In this document: piece by piece, positions 54,821-64,000 of the stretch
Layout of the letters: each line of letters starts with the position of its first letter
How positions within the stretch are numbered: position 1 is the first letter of the stretch
Origin: Gentiana macrophylla
Lineage: Eukaryota > Streptophyta > Magnoliopsida > Gentianales > Gentianaceae
Assembly (NCBI GenBank): GCA_026214975.1
Contig: CM047809.1
Coordinates: forward strand, 27,293,375-27,357,374
Length of the DNA: 64,000 nucleotides
Direction: 5' to 3'
The notes under the pieces: model-generated
Told to the model about the DNA's origin: nothing
Databases searched by the model: none
What the model saw: the letters and a program-made list of their open reading frames with translations, nothing else
Program-made: the position numbers and the translations under genes

Positions 54821-55354
54821 CTATGTAGCTTCCCAAACACAGAGCTCACAAAATTCTAGATGCTTGACCTTACATCCCCCAAGAAGATCACTCTGAGAAA
54901 GAATATGCATCCCCTTTTCACCCATGTGACCCAGTTGCATGTGCCATAACTTAGTCAGATGTGACTGGTGAACTTTAGCAGACGCCACAACAACAGACCC
55001 AGAAATAGTAGAACCTTGCAGAATATACAAGGTCCCCCTCTTTAATCCACTGAGAACCACAACTGAACCTTTGTAGACATTCGTAACTCCACCTTCACCC
55101 TTGAAATTAAACCCCTTGATGTTCAGTAAACTAAAAGATACCAAATTCATGGTCATCTGTGGAACATGTCTCACATCCTTCTGTGTACAGAATCTACCAT
55201 CCTTTGTCCTCACATTCACTGAACCAATCCCAACTACCTTGTAGACCATGTTGTTGGCCATGGATATATATTCTCCATCTATCTGCTCATAGCTTGAGAA
55301 CCACTCCGTGTGTGAGCAAATATGATAAGATGCCTTAGAGTCTAGAATCCACAC
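54821..55354 (-). pseudogene. Element E protease and integrase zinc-binding region
   Basis: A 177-codon minus ORF. MWILDSKASYHICSHTEWF holds the protease site, with DSK in place of D-S/T-G (residues 4-6). VRHVPQMTMNLVSFSLL is the Copia protease C-terminal motif. LWHMQLGHMGEKGMHILSQS and CELC follow, the H-H-C-C integrase zinc-binding region. It is the best-preserved frame of the element. Loss of the catalytic Gly suggests an inactive protease. Confidence 0.9.
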
Positions 55355-55439
55355 ATCAGCATGATGTGCTGACTCTCATGCCGCTAGAACCATGTCCTCT
55401 TCTGAGTTGTCCTCAGTTGCCATGACAGTTGTGCCAGAA

Positions 55440-55667
55440 CTGTTCTCCTGCTATTTCTTCCTCTTTGGACAATTGGACTTCCAATGTCCCTGCTTCTTAA
55501 AGTAGTGGCATACATCTGTGGACTTAGGACCTTTGGACCCTACCTTCTTGGATTTCTTCTTCTCAGACTGTCCATGCCCTTTCCCACTGCTGCTGTTGAC
55601 TATTAACCCAACAGCCTGACTGTCTGCCCCTTCTGCCTTATGTCTCACCTCGCTGGCATGCAAGGAT
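55440..55667 (-). pseudogene. Element E gag, zinc-knuckle end
   Basis: The minus ORF 55663-55451 ends with DVCHYFKKQGHWKSNCPKRK, a C-x2-C-x4-H-x4-C knuckle in which the second Cys is Phe. A Lys/Ser/Gly-rich basic stretch precedes it. The gag is cut at 55667 by solo LTR F and resumes at 57369. Confidence 0.85.
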
Positions 55668-57368
55668 TGTTAGGTGTAGTGCCCGAAAGACAATTTGTGT
55701 AATTGTTTTTAATAATGGATGACAGAATTTATCTCACCTTAGTTACTTGCTTTGTGCTTGTAAAGTAATACACTATTGCAAACCCTAAGTATATCTGTAT
55801 GTAACCACTTAACTCAGTGTATGGATTACACGTGAGGATTGAGTTAGTGGAGATATGCTTAAATCTGTTAGTCCGTGGTGAACTTAATCGAGTTTAGGGT
55901 CTCTTGATTAAAACACCAATAATGCTTGAGTAACACCTTAGGGTGTGATAGTCTTATCCGATGTTGTCGGTAGAGGGTACTACGTGGGGCATTTATATAT
56001 GATGGCATTCATATAGAATTTGGACCGATTTAATCTGTATTTCTCGGTATAATTCCGTAATCGAGGAATCTTATTAAATCATTAGATGATCATAAATGGA
56101 TCAACCTTAATCCTGAGGTGATCACGTGGTGCCGCTTTGTCCCGGGTAGTGTTTGATGTGTTAGTTACGGTTCACTTAAATAATGTGTTCCAAGCCACTT
56201 CTCATTGGCACTATCTCCGGATGAGTGAGTAGTTACGATTTTCGCAGACATGGAATCCATTCCTTCCTGCGGGAAGTAGAGAGACGATCCCCTTATTTGT
56301 TAGCCCTAAGAAAATGATCGATGGGCCCGATTCATGTTAGACTAATTGATCACTAGTCGATATGTGAACTAATTGATCACTAGGGGTTAATGGTAAATAA
56401 GGATAAGATATTCGAGTCGGGTTCACTTGAGACTTCCCACCTGAATGGGACGATCTATGGAGGTTAATCCGTATGTAGTGATTATATCAATGGACGCTTA
56501 TTCACTACATGGGTTGAGTATAAGTATACATTTATAATCGGTAGAGTTCAGTTTCGGGTTTATGGTGGCGTAATCCCGGAATTAATAATTAATGGACTTA
56601 TTCGGTTCGATGAATAATTAATTATTGGAGCTACTGGTTATAGGTCCATGGTCCCCGATGTGGCTTCTGTAATTCGGACAATAATCTTGTTATTTGGGCC
56701 TCAGTGATAATTAATTGGCTGGGCTAATTAATTGATATGCATGGATATTATTTAGTTGGGCTAAATAATACAATACACATAAAAGACATTTTATGTGGGC
56801 TTAATGACCCTATATGTGGCGCCATTTGTGATGGTTATTTGTCATGTGATTTATCTTTTATTTGTTAAATGATAATTCATGGAATATTAGATAATAATGT
56901 GATTTATCCTAATTTGTTTGGGATAATCATTTTATTTATCTTTTATTTGGAATAAAGGATTAATGGAATAATTATCTCTTAATTATTTAATCCTTGGAGG
57001 ACAAGGTTTACTCTCCTATATAAAGAGAGTTCTCCCAAGCCTCAACACACTTGGCATAATTCGACCACCATATCAAAAGGAGAGGAAAAATTTAGTTTTC
57101 TCTTGTCTAGGGTTTTAGAAGAAGAAAAACTCTAAGTTTTTTTTGGTGTTGCATATTAAGGAGGCTCGTGTATCAAGAAGGGTGTCCACCAACCGCCGTT
57201 TGGAGAACACATCGGAAGATCTTGGCTTCTCTTCCTACTATTGGTAACATGATCTAAACCCCCTTGTAGTTGTTAAATCCTTTAATTATGTATTGTAATA
57301 TATAAATCGTGATCCATCCGTTGTGCGTAGATTTAATTCGTTTAGATCTAAGAACCTGTATCCTTTCA
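55668..57368 (+). repeat. Solo LTR of family F (1701 bp) with perfect TSD
   Basis: Starts TGTTAGGTGTAGTGCCCG and ends TATCCTTTCA, flanked by AGGAT at 55663-55667 and 57369-57373. It has a TATA box at 57017-57024 and aligns with the partial LTR at 1-1053. Removing it rejoins the gag of element E. It has no internal region, so it arose by LTR-LTR recombination. Confidence 0.93.
57017..57024 (+). promoter_or_regulatory. TATA box of solo LTR F
   Basis: TATATAAA followed by GAGAGTTCTCCC, as at 626-633. The promoter would drive transcription on the plus strand, antisense to element E gag. Confidence 0.6.
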
Positions 57369-57905
57369 AGGATGACCTTACATCCTTCCCAACAATGAAG
57401 GACTGCACAAAGTTCTCATATGAAGCTGGTAGTGATAACAACGACATCAGAGCAGCATCTTCATCCTGAATCTTCACATCAATATTCCTGAGATCAAGTA
57501 ATATTGTGTTCAACTGATCAAGATGATCCCGCGGCTGAGCCCCCTCATGCATCCTCGGGCTAAATAGCCTCTGCTTCAGAAAAAACTTGTTGGTCAATGA
57601 CTTAGTCATATACAGGTTTTTAAGCTTTGACCTTAACTTGGCAGTGGTGTCTTCATCAGCAACTTCTATGATAACATCATCAGACAAGCACAACATGATG
57701 GTTGCATGTGCTTTCCCCTCCAGACTGGAAAAATCTGCAGAACTGTCATCCTTTTACCGGATAAAGAAGTCTACAATCCTTGTTTCTTCAACAAGGCCTG
57801 CATCTTGATTTGCCATAGACTGAAATTGTTCATCTCTCTACAATCCTTGTTTCTTCAACAAGGCCCGCATCTTGATTTGCCATAAACTGAAATTGTTCAT
57901 CTCTG
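57369..57905 (-). pseudogene. Element E gag, N-terminal part
   Basis: The minus ORF 57696-57374 reads DDVIIEVADEDTTAKLRSKL, LYMTKSLTNKFFLKQRLFSP, DHLDQLNTILLDLRNI and LMSLLSLPASYENFVQS, the UBN2/gag pattern of Tork elements. The true start is upstream (MNNFSLWQIKM-like near 57905-57880) and is disturbed by a 67-bp tandem duplication. Confidence 0.85.
57770..57903 (+). repeat. 67-bp tandem duplication in element E gag
   Basis: TCTACAATCCTTGTTTCTTC begins at 57770 and again at 57837. The two units differ at about two positions. The duplication adds 67 bases, not a multiple of three, so it shifts the gag frame. Confidence 0.95.
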
Positions 57906-58048
57906 TAAATTAATCAATCTTTATGTTAATTTCCGACATCCTTCTTGCTAAAGAACAGATATTTGATCACAGAATCCTAGCACCTTCAACGGTCTTGGTG
58001 AAGATCAACTCCATTCAAATGCAAATACACGCAAAAATTTGAACCAAT

Positions 58049-58060
58049 GCTTTGATACCA
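58049..58060 (-). other. PBS of element E
   Basis: The minus strand reads TGGTATCAAAGC, an 11-of-12 match to the tRNA-iMet PBS, three bases from the LTR end at 58064. Confidence 0.85.
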
Positions 58061-58063
58061 GTT

Positions 58064-58325
58064 TGTTAAAACACATATGCGTAAACATGAACTCCAAGAA
58101 TGATAAACAGAAACAATTCAAAGAGTAAATATGCGGAAATTGATAAAATAAAGAAACAAAGAGAATATAGTGATTTAATGTGGTTTCCGGCGTTGTGCCG
58201 ATTACTCCACTGACAGAAAATGAGATAATGTACAATGCATGTAAAAAGTTACAAGGATTTTCACACTCTCTACATTGATTACATAAGTTGGTATTTATAG
58301 GCACAATTACCTAAACCCTAGACGC
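58064..58325 (-). repeat. 5' LTR of element E, truncated
   Basis: The minus strand ends GTGTTTTAACA. It matches the U5/R side of 51590-52101. The outer U3 (about 300 bp) is missing beyond CCTAAACCCTAGACGCC. Confidence 0.75.
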
Positions 58326-58601
58326 CAATTTCTCGTGAATATTTTGATGTTTAAGGTCGACTAGTTTTCAATTCCATGAAATACCAAATTCTCAAACGGA
58401 ACAAACTTTAAAAAAGAGAAACACTTATGCTCCGCTAACTAGTCGCGATGGATGGAGCCTTTCATCATTTATAACGAAAGAGATCTCCGAGTCGAGTGTG
58501 TTAGATACGCAGAATATGTAAACATGCATGGAAAATATATATGTTGGACGGATTTTACTTAAGTTTAAATTAGATTATTTATATAATGGTCTAAAAGAAT
58601 T

Positions 58602-58866
58602 GGGGCATTTATTTACACCACGCTCAATCTACTCATACACCACTTTACACGTGTACTCACAAGAGGGCGATTTTGTGAAAGTCGGTTGAGGCTAAAAGCG
58701 ATAACGAAGAACTTTACTTTATTAAAGTCGGTTCTCACCAATTACCTACTTAAAAATACGGTTCTAAGCTTTCATGGTGACTTTCATAAAGTTTCTGATT
58801 TCTACTTATGATACATAAATAGAGTGGTGCACGATTTGATTGAATGTGGTACAAATAATAATACCC
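58602..58866. mobile_element. 265-bp MITE, CACCAC-type ends
   Basis: Left end GGGGCATTTATTTACACCAC, right end reverse complemented GGGTATTATTATTTGTACCA, both continuing into a CACCAC block. Flanks AAAGAATTG and AGAGAATTT agree at seven of nine positions, a probable old 9-bp TSD. It is related in terminus to the larger element at 59019-60052. Confidence 0.65.
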
Positions 58867-59018
58867 AGAGAATTTGGTGTCCCTAAAATGGATAAAATTT
58901 AATGATAGTCCAAAAATCAGCCACAACAACATTATCGCCCCTAAAAAATATTGGGATAATGAATAGTCTATCTATATATTTGAGAAGTCATTTTCAATAT
59001 ACATAAACATATTTAAAT

Positions 59019-60052
59019 GGGAGTCTTTATTCGCACCACAGTAAATTTACCGTTGCACCACTTTATACTTTACACCACATCTAAAAAACAAAACCTACAT
59101 TTGCGCCACATTGATTTTCAAACATTTTTAATTCTTTATTTACTGTGCATTATCTACCTTCATACCACACTTTTAAACTATTCTCAGACCAAATTTTTAA
59201 TTACAAACTAGTCTTCAATTTCATCTACTTTATATCCCACACCCCTACCTACACACCCCATTATTTCTCCAAGAAATATCTTCTTCCTCATAAATCCCTT
59301 AAACCCCACACCATCTTTAAACAAAATCACCATTTTCACAATCTTCATCTTCATCATCCTAAAACCTTCAAACCCCACACCATCTTCAATCAATTGAGCG
59401 ATTAGATTTGATGGAGATTTTATTTTAGTGTGTTAACGAGGGGTTGTGAAATCGGATATGTCAAGGAACAAATTAAAGAAAAAAGGAATGGAAACCTGCC
59501 ATAATTTTGCCGCCGTCTTAGCCATGTGAAACAATTAATTGATCAATGTGAACGGTGGAAGAAAAAATTATCCATTCATCCTAACAGTAGCAGCATACTA
59601 CCGGAAAGCAAAATATCGGTATATATATATTCATTTTTAATACCGGAAGAAGATTAACCAATGAAAAATTGTATTGACAGACATAAAGATCTCTTCAACG
59701 AATGGTTTCAAAACGAATCCGAATAACATGAATTGCCGCCATCCATGTTAAAGAATCGACAGATCCATCCACGTGAAATGAATTTTTTTTTGGTGGAGAT
59801 TTGATTTTAGTGTGTTAACGAGGGATTGTTTTTTAGATTTTAAGTGTTTGGTGGAGATATGATAATTTAATAAATTGAGAATATAAAAAAATGATTAGCA
59901 ATATTGATTTTTTTTTATATTGATAATGAAAATGTGGTGTAAAAGTAGTTTTAATTGTTAACATAATAGCTGTGGGGCAAGAGGTAGATTACATGTTTTT
60001 CATTTTAGTGTGGTGCAGCAGTAGGTTTCATGTGGTGCGAATAAAACCCTCC
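59019..60052. mobile_element. 1034-bp non-autonomous TIR element
   Basis: TIRs of about 45 bp begin GGGAGTCTTTATTCGCACCA and, from the right, GGAGGGTTTTATTCGCACCA, each followed by a second GCACCAC block. The flanking 8-mer ATTTAAAT occurs at 59011-59018 and 60053-60060; it is itself a palindrome, so the TSD length is ambiguous. Inside, TTTTAGTGTGTTAACGAGGG is present twice (59421 and 59806) around a 385-bp segment, as if another element or a duplication lies there. No transposase was seen. Confidence 0.8.
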
Positions 60053-60060
60053 ATTTAAAT

Positions 60061-60656
60061 ATGAGGAATCGTGAAATCCTTCACTTTTTTTTTGTAAGGG
60101 CGTTTTTTGTCTTTTTGAAATTAGGCTTTTCTATTATTTTCTGTTTGAGTTTAATATAGGTTTCTTTTGGATTTAAGAAAGGTTTCCCTGCAGCCAACGA
60201 GTTTCTAAAGCCTATAAAATGGTTCTTATTGGGAAGTTTTGGGTCTTGACTTTGTTATATGCTAAGAACACTCTGTGTGTGGAGAGTTAGACACCCTTGT
60301 TTTAAAATGCAATTTCAATTGTGTATACAGATTTGTCAACCGATCAATTAGTTGTACGTGGATATACCACACAAGAACTTTCCGTTCTTATTAACCATAC
60401 ACTTTAGAATTTTGCAGTCTGCCCCTCCATTGAAGAAAGCCGAATTGCAGCCGTAACCTCTTCCTTCATGGTTGTGAATTTCAAGGAGTTCAAAAGCTCC
60501 TATGATTGTTATGTATATTTTGCAAATCATAGTGGTGATTTGAAGCAGTTTCAGCCCACGCCAAAGTATTGTCTGCTGATTTTCAATTAGAATGTAAAAG
60601 GCTTAATCATTCTCGTTTTTTATTCCGTTCTTGTTTAGAATTATGTCCTTTGTAAG
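60061..60656. other. Unassigned; one minus ORF of unclear value
   Basis: The minus ORF 60530-60348 (60 codons, HEGRGYGCNSAFFNGGADCK) has a protein-like composition with four Cys, but no family was recognised and no splice context was identified. The rest is AT-rich spacer. Confidence 0.25.
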
Positions 60657-61017
60657 AGTATCTCCAATCATACACATATGAAAAGGTTTATAGGTGTGCC
60701 ACATCCTCAATTTATACACCTTTCATCTATAAAAAATTTCTCCACTATCATAAACCTAATAAAATACTTTATAGCATTCCTAAAAAAAAATACTTTATAG
60801 CATGGATCCATTATACATTTAAAAAATACCCATTACACATAAACGTTTTTCTACACCACCCAACTCTTTAAAAAAAAAATGTCAGATGACCCGGTTGAAA
60901 TTGTGCAACCTTTTGCATAATGCTTTGCCTAGTTGGCATTGCTCCAATGGGAAAGAAATTTTTTGTAAAGGTTTAAACCTTTTTTATAAACCTATTGTGT
61001 TCTCCATTGGAGATACT
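60657..61017. mobile_element. 361-bp MITE with AGTATCTCCAAT ends
   Basis: TIR AGTATCTCCAAT at 60657-60668, exactly mirrored by ATTGGAGATACT at 61006-61017. Flanking GTAAG and ATAAG share four of five bases. The ends resemble the abundant plant GAGCATCTCCAAT family. Confidence 0.75.
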
Positions 61018-61639
61018 ATAAGACACGTGTTAGGTTGCACTTCTCGTTCATGGATTCTCTTAAATTTGATGAATAATTGTTCTTTGTTTGTGTGATTGTT
61101 GAGTTTTAAGGCAAGAAAATCTTTTTTTTTTTATCAAAAACACTTAGTTTTGTTTACGGCTATGTGTGCATATGTCGGGTATCTGTGAAGCAAAAAACAA
61201 CGCTGCTTCTGATTTGCATCCACAATTATGTGTTTCATAGACGTGAATCCGAGAAAGCTTTGTTGCATGTTTTTTATATGTTTTGTGTTAATACGAGCCA
61301 ATATTGAAGTAATTTGTTTTCCGGAATCGTATGTACCTTTATATCTAAATATGGTAAAAGTCATGCTTAGTAGTTCGTGATAGGGTTTGGGAGTTTGGTG
61401 ATGACATGGAACCGTCATGTGCCAACTTAGATAATAGTAAGATGTAAAATTCAACCAGACGTATATGATCGATATTTGTTTGTGATGACGATTATTCATG
61501 GTTAGGTACTCGATAACAAACCCGATGTAATGTTCGAGTACATTAGAGAGTATCACCCATGTTGCAATTTATGGTCTCCTGATGGAGTTTCACCATGACG
61601 TTGTATCCTTGAATACTCGGTTAAATCTATTTGACTTAT
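61018..61639 (-). other. Unassigned region with a 140-codon minus ORF
   Basis: The minus ORF 61556-61134 is open for 140 codons, with a composition rich in His, Ile and Thr and no recognisable domain. The plus strand of the same stretch has regular stops. It abuts the palindrome arm. It may be chance or the end of an old repeat. I do not claim a gene. Confidence 0.25.
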
Positions 61640-62078
61640 TGATGTTTTAATGGGTCTAAATTGATTTAATGAGCGAGAAATCGGATTTAATATTAATTTA
61701 GGCACGATTAATAGTAGTTTGAAAGAATATTGTTAATCACTTTTGATTATTCGTCAACATAAGTAAATATTCATAGTAAATGGAAAGGTCGTTGTAAAAG
61801 TCATATATTTGCTACCGTGGTAATCCGACATCCTAGAAGTTCTTCCAACTTGATCTCTAGTAATTTCTTGGACTTGTGTTGAGTTTAAATAGGACCTTAG
61901 TTCTTAGTTATTTATAATTCAAAACACCAAAATTTGATTAGTTTAGCTAATATAAGTTGATAACTATTCGGTGATTGTCCCAAGTCCCTATGGGATCGAC
62001 ATCCTAAGTACTACTCGATAAGCCGTGAGCTTGCGGTAGCATTTAGTGATTAAAGTGAAAATCACACAACAAGTTTTC
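61640..62078 (+). repeat. LTR 3' part, left arm of palindrome
   Basis: 439 bases that end directly at a tRNA-Asp type PBS, so this is the 3' end of a plus-oriented Gypsy LTR. It matches 62095-62532 as its reverse complement at about 99 per cent; I noted roughly four substitutions and one single-base indel by eye. Confidence 0.92.
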
Positions 62079-62096
62079 TGGCGCCGTTGCCGGGGA
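62079..62096 (+). other. tRNA-Asp primer binding site (palindrome loop)
   Basis: TGGCGCCGTTGCCGGGGA is the complement of the 3' end of a plant tRNA-Asp, the primer used by Athila/Tat-type Gypsy elements. It is 18 bases and forms the centre of the inverted LTR pair. No further internal sequence follows it. Confidence 0.88.
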
Positions 62097-63413
62097 AAAC
62101 TTGTTGTGTGATTTTCACTTTAATCACTAAATGCTACCGCAAGCGCACGGCTTATCGAGTAGTACTTAGGATGTCGATCCCACAGGGACTTGGGACAATC
62201 ACCGAATAGTTATCAATTTATATTAGCTAAACTAATCAAATTTTGGTGTTTTGAATTATAAATAACTAAGAACTAAGGTCCTATTTAAACTCAACACAAG
62301 TCCAAGAAATTACTAGAGATCAAGTTGGAAGAACTTCTAGGATGTCGGATTACCACGGTAGCAAATATATGACTTTACAACGACCTTTCCATTTACTATG
62401 AATATTTACTTATGTTGACGAATAATCAAAAGTGATTAACAATATTCTTTCAAACTACTATTAATCGTGCCTAAATTAATATTAAATCCGATTTCTCGCT
62501 CATTAAATCAATTTAGACCCATTAAAACATCATTATTCATATTGTCACAAGAAATTTCAATCAACTTTCGCTCTCATGAATTTTATTGATTGAAATTAGG
62601 GTTCTAACCTATCAATTAGATTTCACCTTTCAGTCCAACACCTAATTGATAATAAATTCTTCATATAAATCTATGGAAATTCATCTTTCGATCCATCAAT
62701 CCATAAATTCATACGAAATAGCACACCAAAATCAATACACAAGCATATCGATTCATTATAATAGGAAAGATAGAATCTTTAACTCATATATTCATTTACC
62801 GGGCTCTCATAATCCTAGAAACTGATATCTACTCATGTTCGATATCAAGATTCCAAGATTCAATCATAGAATACATACTTTGACAAGAAAAATAAATAAA
62901 TAAAGAAAATGAGAAAAGGGAGAGAAAGAAACCGTCAAAGTATTGCATAAATAATCAAACCTCGAAAAAGCTTTGTTCTTGAATTTCTTGAGCCTAAAAT
63001 CCATGTTCTTGGGGATGGGAGAAGATTATGAAGATAGGAAGATAGTCGCCCCAAAATCTGATGAAAAATGCGTGAATGATGATTTTCACGACTTAGGGGA
63101 GTATAAAAGGGATAATTACATCATAAATATAAGTTTCCATAATTAATTTAATCAAGAAAATCTCTAAAATCAAATATCTATCAATCTTGGACTCTTCTAG
63201 TGTGTGGGCTCCTCTTTTGCATTGAAAATCACGCCATTATGCTAGAAATCACGTTGGGAAAAAGTTTCCACCAATCAGAACATTTTGTTGGCCAGGATCA
63301 GATTTCTGGAAACTGGGTGTGACAGAGGCTGATTTTTTGAGTTCTTCCATTTTAGCTCTGTTTTTGGGCCTTTTTCTTCTAATCTTGAACAATGCTGCAA
63401 TAATTCAAACATG
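62095..63413 (-). repeat. Inverted LTR (right arm plus R/U3)
   Basis: Right arm of the palindrome (62095-62532), continuing as a minus-oriented LTR to 63413. A minus-strand TATA-like TTTTATACTCCCC lies at about 63098-63110. It is cut at 63413 by the plus-oriented LTR that begins at 63414, so its 5' end is not visible. Confidence 0.75.
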
Positions 63414-64000
63414 TGTTAAGGGTGATTTTATACGTTTTATAAGGATATGTTTTATATCAATTTCCCCCATATTCGTATTGTTTTCATAGAAATCGAGCTT
63501 TATATTGAAATATTAAGCAAGTGAGGTTTTTAATGGTTGATCCGCAAAATTAGTTAATTTATGCGTTTTATTGATGAATTTATGATTATTTGGATACTAT
63601 TACACTTTGCGATGTTTTTGATGACGTGTAGATGCATAATTGCGGTTCAAAAGATGATTAAATGAAGATAAATGTCGGATTTAATGGATGAAAAAGAGAT
63701 AAGGATGGAATTGGCTAGAGGAAAAGAGATAGAGTTGAAGATTTCGAATTTGGATCTAGCCGAATCAAGCGCCCAAGTCCCGTCTGAATATTGGGTGGCG
63801 TCCAGGATGAGATTTTTAGTTCGAGAGAGTTTGACGCCGAGTGGACGAGCGCCCTGGAGTAGCCATCAAAGTCGAATCAAGGCCCGAGAAGTGCGGACGG
63901 GCGCCCAACACCGACATAGCAGCAGCCGACCTATTTTTCCTATAAATAGCAGCGCGATTACAACCCTAAAACACACATTATTGACTCTTATTGATACACA
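63414..64000 (+). repeat. LTR of family G, second copy, running off the window
   Basis: Starts TGTTAAGGGTGATTTTATAC and aligns with 4584-5260, with TATAAATA at 63941-63948 and a similar GGGCGCCCAA/GTCTGA-rich U3. The R-U5 part and any internal region lie outside the window. Confidence 0.75.
63941..63948 (+). promoter_or_regulatory. TATA box of LTR G copy 2
   Basis: TATAAATA followed by GCAGCGCG, in the same position as 5158-5165 in copy 1. Confidence 0.6.

Larger units (their letters stand above)
51590..58325 (-). mobile_element. Copia element E (Tork-type) with a nested solo LTR
   Basis: A minus-strand element with all coding domains in order: gag (57905-57369 and 55667-55440), protease (55354-54980), integrase (54980-54200), RT (53720-52923), RNase H (52910-52134). 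It has a PPT (52102-52113) and a PBS (58049-58060), LTRs on both sides (the right one lacks about 300 bp of U3), and solo LTR F inserted in gag. Domain sequence resembles the Tork/TNT1 group. It is better preserved than the other elements, with few frame breaks, but carries catalytic changes. Confidence 0.85.

Noticed and set aside
61134..61556. 140-codon minus ORF as a novel gene
   Set aside because: No recognisable domain, no conserved copy, no visible promoter or splice context; kept only as an unassigned region.
62079..62096. A tRNA-Asp gene at the palindrome centre
   Set aside because: Only the 18-base 3'-end complement is present; there is no acceptor, anticodon or D-arm sequence, so it is a PBS.

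Overview
The window is plant nuclear DNA, most likely from a eudicot. The evidence is AT-rich intergenic sequence, nested Ty1/Copia and Ty3/Gypsy LTR retrotransposons with tRNA-iMet or tRNA-Asp type primer binding sites, several MITE-like elements, and the tail of a Yip1-family gene with a spliceosomal intron. I see no rRNA, tRNA, CRISPR or bacterial operon. One 100-base run of N (5446-5545) marks a scaffold gap. Almost all coding potential belongs to broken retroelements. The only host-gene evidence is the Yip1-family 3' end at 5546-5997 and a triplicated gene-like fragment at 46-50 kb.

Layout: 1-4583 is a degraded plus-strand Copia element (half an LTR, PBS, a long non-coding leader with tandem repeats, an integrase trace). 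4584-5445 is an LTR (family G) running into the gap, followed by the Yip1-family exons. 7.0-10.9 kb holds two degraded minus-strand Copia pol segments. 10.9-17.9 kb is a minus-strand chromovirus-like Gypsy element (pol, gag, PBS, LTR) split by an LTR of family C. 17.9-26.4 kb is mostly gene-free, with a motif-rich block, a degenerate three-copy repeat and a Gypsy LTR end.

26.4-45.6 kb is one nested stack. Copia element A (plus) carries complete Copia element B (26925-38933, two LTRs, PBS, PPT, near-matching TSD) in its gag. It also carries a 1.8-kb solo LTR of family C (40884-42694, TSD AAGGC) in its integrase, and a 633-bp hAT-type element (44798-45430, 8-bp TSD) in its 3' LTR. 45.6-51.5 kb is a mosaic: a LINE-like 3' end, three copies of a promoter-plus-exon fragment (two forming a 0.5-kb-arm palindrome), a CACTA-like motif array, several MITEs and a Copia 3' remnant. 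51.6-58.3 kb is a minus-strand Tork-type Copia element E with a solo LTR of family F (55668-57368, TSD AGGAT) in its gag. 58.3-64.0 kb holds more MITEs, then a very clean LTR palindrome (61640-62532) whose loop is the tRNA-Asp primer binding site, then a further LTR (63414-end).

The most unusual observations are the LTR-PBS-inverted LTR palindrome, the triplicated gene-like fragment with its young palindrome, and the way the two LTRs of element B disagree mainly at CTG/CAG trinucleotides. The last suggests that many apparent stops and frameshifts could be sequencing error at CHG-methylated sites. Coordinates of LTR ends, TSDs and PBSs were read directly. Boundaries of degraded coding domains are approximate.
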